Assembly: GCA_949285105.1 (NCBI GenBank)
Contig: CASDXH010000011.1
Coordinates: 1 to 32,113 of the forward strand
Origin: an uncultured Mycoplasma sp.
Lineage (GTDB): Bacteria; Bacillota_I; Bacilli_A; Mycoplasmatales; Mycoplasmoidaceae
Length of the DNA stretch: 32,113 nt
Direction of reading: 5' to 3'
In this document: positions 10,874 through 21,900 of the stretch, piece by piece
How positions within the stretch are numbered: the first letter of the stretch is position 1
Layout: each line of letters starts with the position of its first letter
Translations under genes and position numbers: made by a program
Notes under the pieces: generated by a model
Databases searched by the model: none
Seen by the model: the letters and a program-made list of their open reading frames with translations, nothing else
Told to the model about the DNA's origin: nothing

Positions 10874-10914
10874 TAATATTGGTGCATTTATATGTATCAA
10901 TATTATTTTATTAT
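10874..10914 (+). terminator. Terminator after the Fur-family gene
   Basis: A 14-bp stem with two G-U pairs (10874-10887 with 10892-10905) closes on a TTAT loop and is followed by TTTTATTATT. Confidence 0.75.
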
Positions 10915-10951
10915 TAGATTAAGTTGTTCAACAAATTATTTTATTTAAATC

Positions 10952-10957
10952 TATAAT
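10952..10957 (+). promoter_or_regulatory. -10 element for the dnaX cluster
   Basis: A consensus TATAAT lies 27 bp before the dnaX start. A weak -35 (TTCAAC, 10927-10932) stands 19 bp upstream of it. Confidence 0.45.
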
Positions 10958-10984
10958 TAAAAGGATTGCTTTAAGGAGAAAATT

Positions 10985-13441
10985 ATGTCAATGAGTGTTG
11001 CTTTTTACCGTAAATATCGTCCTAAATCTTTTAGTGATGTAGAAGGACAATCTTTTGTTATTCAAACATTAAAAAATACTGTAATGACTAACAAGGTAGG
11101 ACACGCTTATATATTATCTGGTCCTAGAGGGATAGGTAAAACTTCTATTGCAAAAATTTTTGCCAAAGCAATAAACTGTACTAATTCTCAAGCTGGGGAT
11201 TGTTGTAACAATTGTCCTAGCTGCAAACTAATTGATATGAATCAAACAATGGATGTTGTTGAAATGGATGCTGCAAGTAATAATGGGGTAAATGAAGTTA
11301 GATCAATAATTGAAAATATCTCATATTTACCAGCTGATTTGTTTAAAAAGATTTATATAATTGATGAAGCTCATATGTTAACTACAGGTGCTTGAAATGC
11401 ATTTTTAAAAACATTAGAAGAACCACCAAAACATTCTGTATTTATATTTGCGACTACAGAACCTCACAAGTTTCCTTTAACAATTATGTCTAGATGTCAA
11501 AGATTTAATTTATCAAAATTAAATAATTTTGAAATAATTACTACAATTAAAAAAACTTGTGAAAATGAAGGTATTAAAATTGATGATGAGTCTTTAAAAA
11601 AACTTACAATTTTAGCTGATGGTTCTGCAAGAGATGCTTTAACTTTTTTAAACCAGTTAGATATCTATACTAATTCAAATATTACATCAAAGGATGTGAA
11701 TGAAGTTTTTGGACTTGTAGATTTAGAAGAAAGAATCGAATTAATAAAAAACATTGTTAATTCTCAATATGAAAAAATATTAAACAGCATAGATAATTAT
11801 GAAGCAAAAGGTGTTAACTTTTTTCAATTAGCAAAAGATGTTATTGAAATTCTTTTTGACAAACTGATATATGAAAAAACAAAGAATGAAAAGCTTTTAA
11901 AAGTACTATCAAAAGTAAATGTAGACTTTATTAACATTCAGCCTAAGTTTCTAATTAAATTTATAGAACTTTGACAAGATGCTTTATATAAGATGAAATA
12001 TGATTCAGATCAAAAGTTTTATTTTGAGCTAACTTCTCTTTCAGCATCTAAGATATTTGATTTTGACAACTTCATTAATGTTAACGATGTTAAATCAAAC
12101 TTAAGTGAAAATAAAAATAATATTGATCAAATTAGAAAACAAGTTGATAACAAAAGCACTGTTGTTGAAACTCAAACAATAAATAATAAAGAAGTTCAAT
12201 TTAAACAAGTAGCTTTAGAAGATGTGTTTAGCAAAAAAGTCATTGGAAATAAAAACAATCAAGAAACTCAATCTAACACTAAACTACAAGAAGAACATAA
12301 AAAAGAAAAACAAGAAGTAATAGAGATAAAACCAAAAGTAGAAATTGAACAAGAAACTAAACTCGAATCTGAAACTAAATCTAAAAACAAAGCAAAAGAA
12401 GAAGAACAAAAAGCAAAAGCTGAAGCTAAAACAAAAGACAAAAAATGAAAACAACAAGAAATTCTAGTTGATGAAAAGTTAGATGAATTAAATAACTTTG
12501 AAAACAACAAGGATAATAAAAAGGTTTCAATTCTTGATGCATTACTTAATAAATCATTTAAAACCAATAACTATAAACTATCACAAGTAAAACATAACTT
12601 CAATGCTCAAACTAAAGTTAAACCTGAAACAATAGTTGATGCAAATGAAATTAGTGAACATGAACTTAAACATAATTTCAAAGATGAAAAAAATGATAAT
12701 AAAGCAAGCAAAAAAAATAAAAATAATAATATTTCACAAGCAAGTTCAGAGCCAAATTTATTCACTTTAGATTTTGGTGATAATAGTGATAATGATTATC
12801 TTGTTCAACCCAAAGTTGAATTAAAACAAGAAGAAATTAAATCACCAACTAAAAAAGAAGACAAGCAACAAATATCAAAACAAAAAGAAGAAAAACAGCA
12901 AAATAATTCTGATGATAAAAAAACTGAAATCAAAGATGAATTAGATTTAGAATTAGAAAAAAAGTTAAAGATATTAAGTAGCGGTGTGGATAGAGAAAAG
13001 TTATTCTTCCAAATTGCTGATAATAAAAACAATGATAACAAAACAAAAGCATCACAAGTTTTAGATAAAATAAAAAAATCTGTAACAATCAATGCTGATG
13101 ATATTTATTTTAAAGAAGCCAAAAATATTTTATTAACTTCAAACAATGGAATGATTCTATTATTTGAAAATGAAGTGAGTGCTAAGAACTTAAATGTTGT
13201 TTCAATGAACCCTAAATTTTTAGTTTATTTAAAAAACACATTCGGTAAAATTTATAGGGTTATTGGTATGACAATAGAAACTGCTTCTGATTTAACAGAA
13301 AAATATAAACAACATTTAAAAACAAAAAAGAAATTAAATGATGTAGAAATAAATGATCTAATAGATAAAGCAAATAAATCTAATACTACTATGAAAGATT
13401 TAGCTATTAGTATATTAGGCGATGAGATAGAAGAGGAGTAG
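10985..13441 (+). CDS. dnaX: DNA polymerase III subunit gamma/tau
   Basis: The clamp-loader ATPase that loads the sliding clamp and joins the replisome. The 818-aa product has the typical start VAFYRKYRPKSFSDVEGQ, Walker A GPRGIGKTS (46-54), a zinc module with Cys65, Cys74, Cys77 and Cys80, Walker B IYIIDEAHML, and the sensor/arginine-finger block MSRCQRF. After domain III (to about residue 360) comes some 310 residues of Lys/Glu/Gln/Asn-rich low-complexity linker, then a folded-looking tail from about 665. The protein is longer than is usual for the family. AAGGAG (10973-10978) sets the start. An A8 run in the linker (12710-12717) is a possible slippage site. It leads the conserved dnaX-ybaB-recR cluster. 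Confidence 0.95.
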
Positions 13442-13446
13442 AAGTT

Positions 13447-13740
13447 ATGAATATTCAAAAAATGATGGCTGAAGCAAAAAAGCTTCAAGCAAATATGGAA
13501 AAGAAACTTAAAGAGTTTGATGAAAAAGAATTTGAATTCAACTACAAAAAATATATAAATGTAAAACTTAAAGGAAGTTTACAAATAATTTCAATAGACA
13601 TCGATAAACAACTAGTTGATCCAGAAGACAAAAACATTTTAGAAGAAATGGTTTGTGAAGCAATTAATGAGGCTATTGAAAATGTTAGTAAGGAAAAAGA
13701 TAAAATAACAAACATATCAATCCCTGGACTTCCATTCTAA
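13447..13740 (+). CDS. ybaB: YbaB/EbfC-family nucleoid-associated protein
   Basis: A small 97-aa DNA-binding protein. It starts with NIQKMMAEAKKLQANMEKKL, the coiled N-terminal helix typical of the family, and ends with ISIPGLPF, like the G(M/L)PxF tail of YbaB. The position between dnaX and recR is conserved across many bacteria and strongly supports the call. GAGGAG (13433-13438) overlaps the end of dnaX and serves as its ribosome binding site. The exact cellular role of the family is unsettled; it binds DNA as a dimer. Confidence 0.9.
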   Translation: MNIQKMMAEAKKLQANMEKKLKEFDEKEFEFNYKKYINVKLKGSLQIISIDIDKQLVDPEDKNILEEMVCEAINEAIENVSKEKDKITNISIPGLPF

Positions 13741-13743
13741 AAT

Positions 13744-14349
13744 ATGAAAGTTAAAGAGTATGAATATTTAATTGATGCACTAAAATCTTTACCAACAGTT
13801 TCAACTAAAAGTGCAAACCGTATTGCTAATCATTTAATTAATAGTGATAAAGAATATTTTAATGAATTAGTTAACCGTATGATTGAAGCTAAGACAAGAA
13901 TAAGATTTTGTCAGTACTGTAACAATATGGTGGTAAATAGTTTTAGTTGTGACATATGTAAAAATACTGAAAGACATAACCGTAAGCTGTGTATTGTAAG
14001 TTCGATTGATGATTTATATAAAATAGAATCTTCAGAATCTTTTTATGGAACTTATTTTATTTTAAAAAGTGAGCTTGATTATAAAAATAAAGAGTCTGTA
14101 AAAAATATGAACTTAGAACAATTAGAACAAACTATTAATAACTTTAATATTAATGAAATACTAATTGCAACAAATATGACAACTAATGGAGAACTTACAG
14201 CTAAATACATTAAGAACTATTTAACTCAAAAAAACTTTAACATTGAGTTCTTTAGATTAGCGTTAGGTATTCCACTTAATGCATCAATAGATTATATTGA
14301 TTGAGAGTCTTTAAAATTCTCAATTAAAAACAAAACTAAAATGGAGTAA
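13744..14349 (+). CDS. recR: Recombination mediator RecR
   Basis: A recombinational-repair protein that helps load RecA on gapped DNA. The 201-aa product shows the helix-hairpin-helix region LPTVSTKSANRIANH (about 16-30), the Cys4 zinc finger (Cys56, Cys59, Cys69, Cys72), and a Toprim domain starting at LCIVSSIDDLYKIE with NEILIATNMTTNGELTA. One TGA (14302) encodes Trp near the C terminus. It begins 3 bp after ybaB with no Shine-Dalgarno site of its own, so it is probably translated by coupling. Confidence 0.95.
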
Positions 14350-14353
14350 CTAA

Positions 14354-14380
14354 AAAGGGATGCATCAATTGCATCCCTTT
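14354..14380. terminator. Shared convergent terminator of recR and ffs
   Basis: An 11-bp perfect stem (14354-14364 with 14370-14380, AAAGGGATGCA / TGCATCCCTTT) has a 5-nt loop. On the minus strand it runs into five T, which suits termination of the SRP RNA transcript. On the plus strand the T-run is only three, so recR termination may be weaker. Confidence 0.75.
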
Positions 14381-14398
14381 GTTGAATAAATAAAAATA

Positions 14399-14476
14399 GA
14401 CACCACACACAAAAGTTAAAACTTAGTGCTGCTCCATTTCTGGCCTGACACGATTCGCCACTAATGTTGTGATGTC
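14399..14476 (-). ncRNA. ffs: Signal recognition particle RNA (4.5S-like)
   Basis: Read on the minus strand, positions 14449-14426 carry the SRP domain IV signature: GTCAGG, a CCA-GAAA-TGG hairpin with a GNRA tetraloop, then AGCAGCAC. The ends pair over 9 bp with one G-U (14468-14476 with 14399-14407), which defines a rod of about 78 nt, the size expected in Mollicutes. A promoter lies 7 bp before the inferred 5' end and a terminator lies downstream. The RNA works with Ffh in membrane targeting of nascent proteins. The ends are estimated from the pairing and may be off by a few bases. Confidence 0.93.
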
Positions 14477-14482
14477 TTTATT

Positions 14483-14511
14483 ATTATATATAAAAATGAA
14501 AAATATTTGAA
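14483..14511 (-). promoter_or_regulatory. Promoter of ffs
   Basis: On the minus strand TTCAAA (complement of 14506-14511), a 17-bp spacer and TATAAT (complement of 14483-14488) sit about 7 bp before the inferred 5' end of the SRP RNA. The geometry is ideal for a housekeeping sigma factor. Confidence 0.7.
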
Positions 14512-14563
14512 TATAAAAAATTGAATCTTAAAAAATTTGTTTTTAAAAAAACTTGATTTTGTT

Positions 14564-14592
14564 TTGATATATGTATATTAATAAACTATAAT
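14564..14592 (+). promoter_or_regulatory. Promoter of the HIT gene
   Basis: TTGATA (14564-14569), 17 bp, TATAAT (14587-14592), 27 bp before the start codon. It is divergent from the ffs promoter, with about 50 bp between them. Confidence 0.7.
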
Positions 14593-14619
14593 AAATTAAA
14601 ATAAAAATAAGGTATAGTA

Positions 14620-15063
14620 ATGATTCACAACAAAGATTGCATATTTTGTAAGATTATTAGAGGAGAAATTTCTTCTAAATTAATCGCTGAGAATCAAAAA
14701 GCTTTAGCTTTTATGGACATAGATCCAGTAAGTGATGGTCATATTTTAGTTATTCCAAAAGAACACTATCAAGATTTTAGTTCTTGTGATGATGAGTACT
14801 TAGTATCTGTAATGTTATTAGCAAAACAAATAGTTAAAAAACTTAATAATAGTAAATTAAATCCATGAGGAATTAATTATTTAAGTAATGAAAAAGATAT
14901 TGCAGGTCAAATAGTAAAGCACTTTCATCTTCACATTATTCCAAAGTATGCAAAAAACGAAGGTTTCATATTAGAAAATGCGATTGATAAATCAAAAAGA
15001 TATCTTGATGATATCAATTTAGTTTTTGAAAAAATTGCTAAATCTAAATATACAATTAAATAG
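14620..15063 (+). CDS. HIT-family nucleotide hydrolase/transferase
   Basis: A 147-aa histidine-triad protein that would hydrolyse AMP-linked or dinucleoside polyphosphate substrates. Seen: CIFCKIIRGEI at the N terminus (Cys7, Cys10), AFMDIDPVSDGHILVIPKEHY, and the catalytic triad His101, His103, His105 in HFHLHIIP. A TGA encodes the Trp at residue 83. The start follows AAGG (14609-14612). The first lipoprotein gene starts 26 bp after its stop, so read-through into the array is possible, but a separate promoter may lie inside its 3' end. Confidence 0.93.
15026..15054 (+). promoter_or_regulatory. Possible promoter of the lipoprotein array
   Basis: TTGAAA (15026-15031), 17 bp, TATACA (15049-15054) lie within the last codons of the HIT gene, 35 bp before the first lipoprotein. 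The match is good, but AT-rich DNA gives chance hits. Confidence 0.4.
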
Positions 15064-15089
15064 TATTTTGAGTTTGTTGAGGTGTAACA

Positions 15090-18000
15090 ATGAAGATAAA
15101 AAATTTTAATAAATCTAAGTTATTTTCACTATTAGGTGCTGGAATATTAGCTACAAGTTCTACACTTATTTTAGCCTCTTGTAGTTCTGAAAGACAGAAT
15201 CTAATCAACCAATCTATTTTAACTAATGGTTTAGGAAAATTTACTGATGACATTGATTTAAAAACAATGTCAGCTTCATTGCTAAAAAACAATGCAACAG
15301 CTCAAACAAACTTTGCAGATGCAGCTGCTGGTACTTTTGCATATAAATGAGTTCAAAATATAGCAGTAAATGATGTGAGAGTTAAAACTGCATTAAATAC
15401 TAAAATTGATCTTGTTAATAAAACATATGATGATACATTAAATGATTACAAAGACAAGTATGGGAAAAATTTTGACATTTATTTCCAACAAGAATTTTTG
15501 GATAAAAATGGTGGAACTGAAGAATCATATAAACAATTTGAATTACATAAATGAGCTAAACAATATTTAATTGATAATGTTTTTGCAACAGATGTTTATG
15601 TTAAGTTAATGAAAAATAGTATGCCAGTTACTGGTGGTAGTTTAAACACTAGTGAACTTAAAAAGATTTTTAATGAATCTAATGGAATGAATTACAGTTT
15701 TGCTTTCCAAGCAGATACTGATAGTGATTATGCTCAAAAAGAATATGCTTTTTTTCAACAATATATTTATGATCAATGAGTACAATATGCTAATCCATTT
15801 TTAATCAATAACATTCTTTGAAAATATGGGCAACCATCATCTGGTTCTACTTTATCTGATTACTATTTAATGTCTACAGCTCCAGGTGATGATAATGGTT
15901 CTGGAGGAGAAGATGGTTCTGGTGGTGGAGATAATGGATCTTCTGGTGGTACAACTAAACAATCTTCTGCAACAACTTATAACTCTAATATCTCAACTTA
16001 TGAAGAAGGAACTGAAGGTGGAGATGGAGGAACAACTACTCCATCAACTTCAACAGGTAGTTATATCTACCCATACTTTTCAAGTACTATTCCTACAGGT
16101 AACAACACTACTTCAACAGTTAAGAAATATCAAGACTTTGTTACTTTAGCTACAAAAACAAGTAATAGTCAACAAACTCAAAAAACTATTAATAATAATC
16201 TTGAAGACACTAATGGTTTAAAGAAAAATTTATCTCAATATTCAGATGATCATGCTTCTTCTCTTATGTTAGTTAAAAATGGAACTTCTTATAGTGATTT
16301 AAGTAGTATACAATTAGCTGCTGCTTCTTCATTTATGTTATATAAGGATGCAATGATTAATGGCAACAGAGGTGTTACAAAAGCTAGTGAGACTAATCCT
16401 ATAACAAAGAAAAATAATATTAGTAAAGCTATTGCTACAACTTGAGACTCGGTTAATATTGATCCAATAACTGATGAGTTTATTTGAAGTAATGGAACAT
16501 CAACGAGCACTCCAGGTTCTTCTATGGCAACTGCTTCTAATAATGCTGCTTTTACAAATGCTAATGCTAAAGTTGTTTTATCTTCTAAACTAGTTAATGA
16601 AATTATTTCTTCTAAAAACCTATCTTCTTATATAGGAAATTCATTAACATCTGTTGATGGGTTTTTGCCATCAAATTTAAATGATTTTATTTTTATAAGA
16701 GATAATGATGGAGTGAGGGCTGTTTCAATTGAAGGTGGAGCTTATATAAACAAAGGTAAAACACTTCAAGATGTTAAAAAAAGAGCTAGTAATGTTGTCT
16801 TATTCCATTATATGAATAATCTAAATGGAAATGATGATGCTTCTATTGGTTCAGTTTCTATAGATTTAAAAGGTGAACTATCAGGATTTTTGAGCCACAA
16901 CTTTAATTACTTAATTTTTGAATATGCAAAAAGTATGAATACTTTTGGAACAAATAAATTGGCAAACAATGCTGTTGTTGAAAGTATTCCAAAAATTGAA
17001 ACTGTATTTACAGATAATAGTGAAAAAACTTTAATTGAAAACTTGGTTAAATATAATTTTGAATCTTCTATTTCTAATAGAAGACAAGACTATAGACAAA
17101 AAATGTATGAGAGCAAATCTACATATAATGCTAATTATGATATTGATGCTAAAAAGAATGGTTTAGCTGCTACTTGAATTTATGGTCTTAAGTCAAATTC
17201 AGGAATTTATGATTATGAATTAATTGACACTGTACCAACAGCTTATCCATACAATACAAGTAGTGGAAGTAAAAAAACTTTTGAATCAAGTGTTGATAGT
17301 TTTACTAATTCTTTAATGAATCAAACTTCACCATTCAGTGGGTATAAATATAGTCAATACGTTTATTCTAATAATAGTGAAATGAACTTTGTTCTTATGA
17401 ATGCTGATGACTCATCGCTTTCAACGGTTACTAGAAACAGTATTTTCAAAAATAATTGAAAAAGTCTTTATGATCAAACAACATATGGTTATAAAGGATT
17501 TAATGAAGGAACTAAAACTACCACTGATGCAAATACATTAAATGGATATGTTGATAATGCTGTAAATAACTATTTCTTCTCAACGGTGTTTGATAACTTA
17601 ACTGCAGGTAAATGATTAAGATATAATGAACTTTCAAAATCAGATACTTCAAAGAATGGTAAGCAAACTAGTGAACAAACTTTTAGTGCTGATTCACTTA
17701 GAACATATAGAAAGAATTTATGATTAGAAAATATTAAAAACAAAAATGATTTAGGTTCATTTAACTCATTATTAACTCTTTATGCAACAATTAGTTATTT
17801 AGCTCAAGATAACTTTAAAGAATTTATAAATTATCTTCAAACAAAAGTTTCTTTTGGTAAAGATGCTTATATTACTTGAACTAATTCAATTAATGAATCT
17901 ATATACCTTGAAAATAATCAATCAGCTCAAACTAAAGTTGGTAATACAAATGGAAATTTATTAGAGCAAAAAAATCTTTTAAGTTCAATGCATATTTATC

Positions 18001-18944
18001 AAAATGTTGAGAATGGATATTTCTCAGGATATATAGGTAATAGTTTAATAAATGGAAATGGTGGAAGTACATCTCCTGTTTCTCCAAGTGTTAAAATAGG
18101 TGATAAAACTACATCAACAAATAATGAAATTAAAGATAACACTAAAGATTCGTTATTTAATATAGGTTCTAATTATTACAAAATTTCTAATGGAATGTTA
18201 GGTTTTGATGGAATTCAAACTTCTGATTCAAATACTCTTCCTACAACAATTCAACAAATTTTATTTACTAAACCAACAAACTATAACCCAGATAAAAAAG
18301 GTTTATTCTATTCATTCAAAGATAGAAATGGTTTAAAAACTTATATTAATAATATTGTAAGTAAAACGCAGTTAGATGATTTAGTAGATTTAATTGATGC
18401 AAGAACAGGTCAAGATATATCAGAAATTAAAGATGACATTTATGATCTAAATGAAAAGAAACAGGCTTTATTAAACCTGGTAGATAACACTACTAGAACA
18501 TCGATAATAACTGATGAAATGTTCAACCCAAGAGATGGAATACAAACAAAAGAAAAACAAGCTAATGTGTTTCCAACATCTAAAGCTGAAGCAACTACTA
18601 ATACAAACAACTTAATTGAAAATGCAGAAGTAGCAAGTGCAAAAGTAAAATATGCAGCAAATGTTATTCAATTAAATTACAATGATGTTTCTTCGTATGA
18701 AACACTTTCAACAAGAATTATGAATAGTAAAGCAACAGGTGATACTACTAACCAAACTAAAGTTACTCAAAATAATGGAGCAGATGAAGTAATTATGAAT
18801 TTACTTGTATATGCTGCAGTTAATGAAACGTCTCTACAAAATTATGTAGTTTCAAAATTAAGTGAACAAAACAAAGTTAATGTATATGATGTAAAACTTC
18901 ATAATGGATTAGGAGTAGATTGAGTCAAAAATTGAAAAGAATAA
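15090..18944 (+). CDS. Large surface lipoprotein, paralog 1 of 3
   Basis: A 1284-aa predicted lipoprotein, with no function recognised. The N terminus is a lysine-rich head, a hydrophobic stretch and the lipobox LILASC, so Cys31 should be lipidated and the rest exposed outside the cell. Blocks shared with the two downstream genes include FQQEFLDKNGGTEESYK (from 132), a YDQW..Y.NPF.IN..LWKYG block (about 230-253), LAAASS, a D-DGVRAVSIEGG block, KKNGLAATW, SGYKYSQYVYS, INYL...DAYITW, and the C-terminal VNVYDVKLHNGLGVDW. A Gly/Ser/Asp linker follows at 266-289. There are many Asn, Ser and Thr residues and about 20 TGA Trp codons. GAGGTG (15079-15084) is the ribosome binding site. Confidence 0.88.
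15885..15956 (+). repeat. Gly/Ser/Asp low-complexity linker in lipoprotein 1
   Basis: Imperfect repeats of GGTTCTGGNGG-type units encode a run of Gly, Ser, Asp, Asn and Glu (residues 266-289), just after the conserved LWKYG block. A second GGDGG patch and a Thr/Ser-rich stretch follow before the YPYF motif. Confidence 0.7.
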
Positions 18945-18981
18945 TTTTGTTGTTAATATAGAACTAAAGAAAGGCTAATAT

Positions 18982-21900
18982 ATGAAAAAGGTAAGAAACT
19001 TAAAGAAAAGATTATTTTTAATAGGTGGAACTGTTGCCAGTTTAATAATTCCATTAGTTTTAACATCATGTTCTGATAATTTAAATAATGTATTAAATAA
19101 TAGTATCATATCAAACAATGGTACAAACTTTTCAAATAGCCTTTCATTAAAAGACATTACAATTAAGGCTTTACACAACAATCCAACACAAACTGAAATC
19201 ATGGATAAAGCTGCTAGTAAAATGGCGCTTGATTGATTTAAGAGATTATCAACAACAGGTAATGCTACTTTTAGAAATTTATATAATGACCAAGTTAAAA
19301 AAGTTAACGACGATTACAATTCTAAATTAGATCAATATAAAAAAGATTATCCTAAATCTTGAAGCGCAAGATTTCAGCAAGATGTTTTAGATCCAAAAGG
19401 TGGAACTGAATCATCTTATAAAGAATCACAAATGCTTGATTGAGCAAAAACGGAAATTCAGTCTAAACTTTTTGATAAGAGTTATTTAACTCTTATTGAT
19501 AATAAAACCGGAAACGCTGTTCAAGATGTTACTCCACAACAACTATTAGATATTTTATTAAATGATAATAATGGTACTTCTTCAAGAAACAACATGACTG
19601 GTTATAGTTTTGGATTTGCTTCTAAAATTTCACAATCTATAGTTGATACTGTTGCAGATAAAGAATATTCTAAATTTCAAAAATTTGTTTTTGATCAATG
19701 AGCACAATATTCTAATCCATATGTTATCAACATGTCACTATGAAAATATACAACACCAGAAGGTGGTATTAGTACTGTTTATAGCGCTGCTCCACAATCA
19801 AGTTCAGGTGGAGATAATAATGGTTCTAATGATGGAACAAACACTATGCAAGCTTCTACTCGTGAGGGAGAAGATAATGGAAGTGGTGATGGATCAAATG
19901 ATGGTGGTGGCTCTACAACTACTACTTCTGGAACTTATGCTTTCCCTTATTTTAAAAGTCAAAATGATGCAGACAATGAACCAAGTACTACTATTGGAAA
20001 ATTTAATGCTTTTATAAATGCAAGTAAAACAGACACTAACTTTAAAGAAAAAACTACTGGTTCTATGAATGGTGGTACTGGTAATGGAATGAATAATGCA
20101 TCTTCATTAGGACTTAAAAAGATTCCTAAAATATATACAGATGATAGTTCAACTTTTATATTAGCTAAAAACTCATCTATCTTTAATGATTTATATATTG
20201 AGTTTGCAGCTGCAAGTTCATACCTTTACTCAATGGTTGGAGATGGTACAACTAATGTTACATCGATTCAAACTTCTGCAAGTGGTTCTAGTGGATCATC
20301 AACAAATACAATAAGTACTACTATTGGTAAAATGCTTGATTTACCAAGTAATGGTGGCAGCACTGGTAGTAATGGATCTAATAAAGATAACCCACTTGAT
20401 TTAATAACTAGACAATTTGTTTCTAAAACAAGTTTTAATACTGTAACTTCTGGTAGTATGGGTTCAAAAGTTGCAACAACATCCACAAATAAATTTAATG
20501 AATCACATTTATCAAAAGATTTTGTTAATGAATTAATCAATTCTAGTGGAGAACTTTCTTCTTTAAGAAATAATGACTTATATTCAATTGATTCATTTAT
20601 GATTTCTGATAGTCATCTTAATGAATACATGTTATTAAGAAACCAAGCAGGAGTTCATGCTATATCAATTGATGGTTGAGACTATATTAAAAAAGCAACT
20701 GATAAATTAACTGCTAATAAGAGAGCAGCTAATGTTGTTTTATATAGATACTTCCAAAATAAATTGGGAATTGATAGTGACGTTGATATAACTGATATAA
20801 ATAATGAGTTATCAACTTTCTTTAAAGATAACTTTAGTTATTTAGTTTATACATATGCAAATAAAACTTTTAGTGAGATTAATACACAAACAAATTCAAC
20901 TTCTTTAAAAATAACTACTTCATCTAAAGCTTCTTCAAATGCTGATGAGAAGAATAATAATTTTGATACAGATGAAAATAAGCAAAGTTTATTCAATATG
21001 AATAGTGTAACAACAGACCAAAATTTAAAAGATCTATTATCATCATTAAACAGTTATTTATTTGATTTATCAAAATATACTTTTGTAGATGACTATAATA
21101 AGAAAATGGTTGATGCAAAAAGAGCATATTCTAAAAACTATGGTGCTAATGCAAAAACAAATGGTTTAGCTTCACCTTGAGTTTACGCAACAAGTGCAAA
21201 TGACAAATCAAACTACTATTTTGATATTACAAAACAATCTGAATTAGTTGCAAATCCTTTTGATAGACCACAGCAATCAACTTCAAAAGCAGATCAAGAT
21301 AATAATAAAAGTGCTTATCAAAAATTAGAAGAAAGTATAACAAAATATGTTAATGCAGCTAACTTGACGACAGGACTAAATAGTGATTTTGAAGGATTTA
21401 GATATAGTCAATATGTTTACTCTGATAATTGATTAATTAATTACGGATTAATTAAATTTGGTACAGATGGTGATTCTTTATCATTTACTCAAAAAGAAAA
21501 GATCTTAAAAGAATACACTAGTGACATTTACAATTATGATCAATTAACTTTTAAAGTTTATGATTCAACTGGTAATACAAAATTAATGTTAAATGATGCT
21601 AGTGCAGATTTAAACAGTGGATTAAGCAATTACTTCTTTAGTAATACGTTTACAGCTGATTCATTAAATTGATATGAGTGAGACAAATTCACAAATCAAA
21701 ATACAATTTCTTCAAAAGCTACTAGTAATACAACTTTTGATAAAGATAATCTTAGAAAGTATTGAAAATATTTATGGATAGAAAAAACTAGAGTACAAAA
21801 TAGTTCAAGTGGTTTAGAATACAATAATCTTTATACAATTGTAGCAACAGCAAAATATCTTTTAGAAGATAATGGCAGAAACTTTATTAATTATATAAAC

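Noticed and set aside
12268-13092. Ser/Leu/Phe-rich minus-strand open frames across dnaX
   Set aside because: They are complements of the Lys/Glu/Asn-rich dnaX linker. Their composition is explained by that, and they have no start signals.
19643-20017. Leu/Met/Val-rich plus-strand frame within lipoprotein 2
   Set aside because: It is out of frame with the long conserved lipoprotein frame and arises from the low-complexity linker. It has no ribosome binding site.
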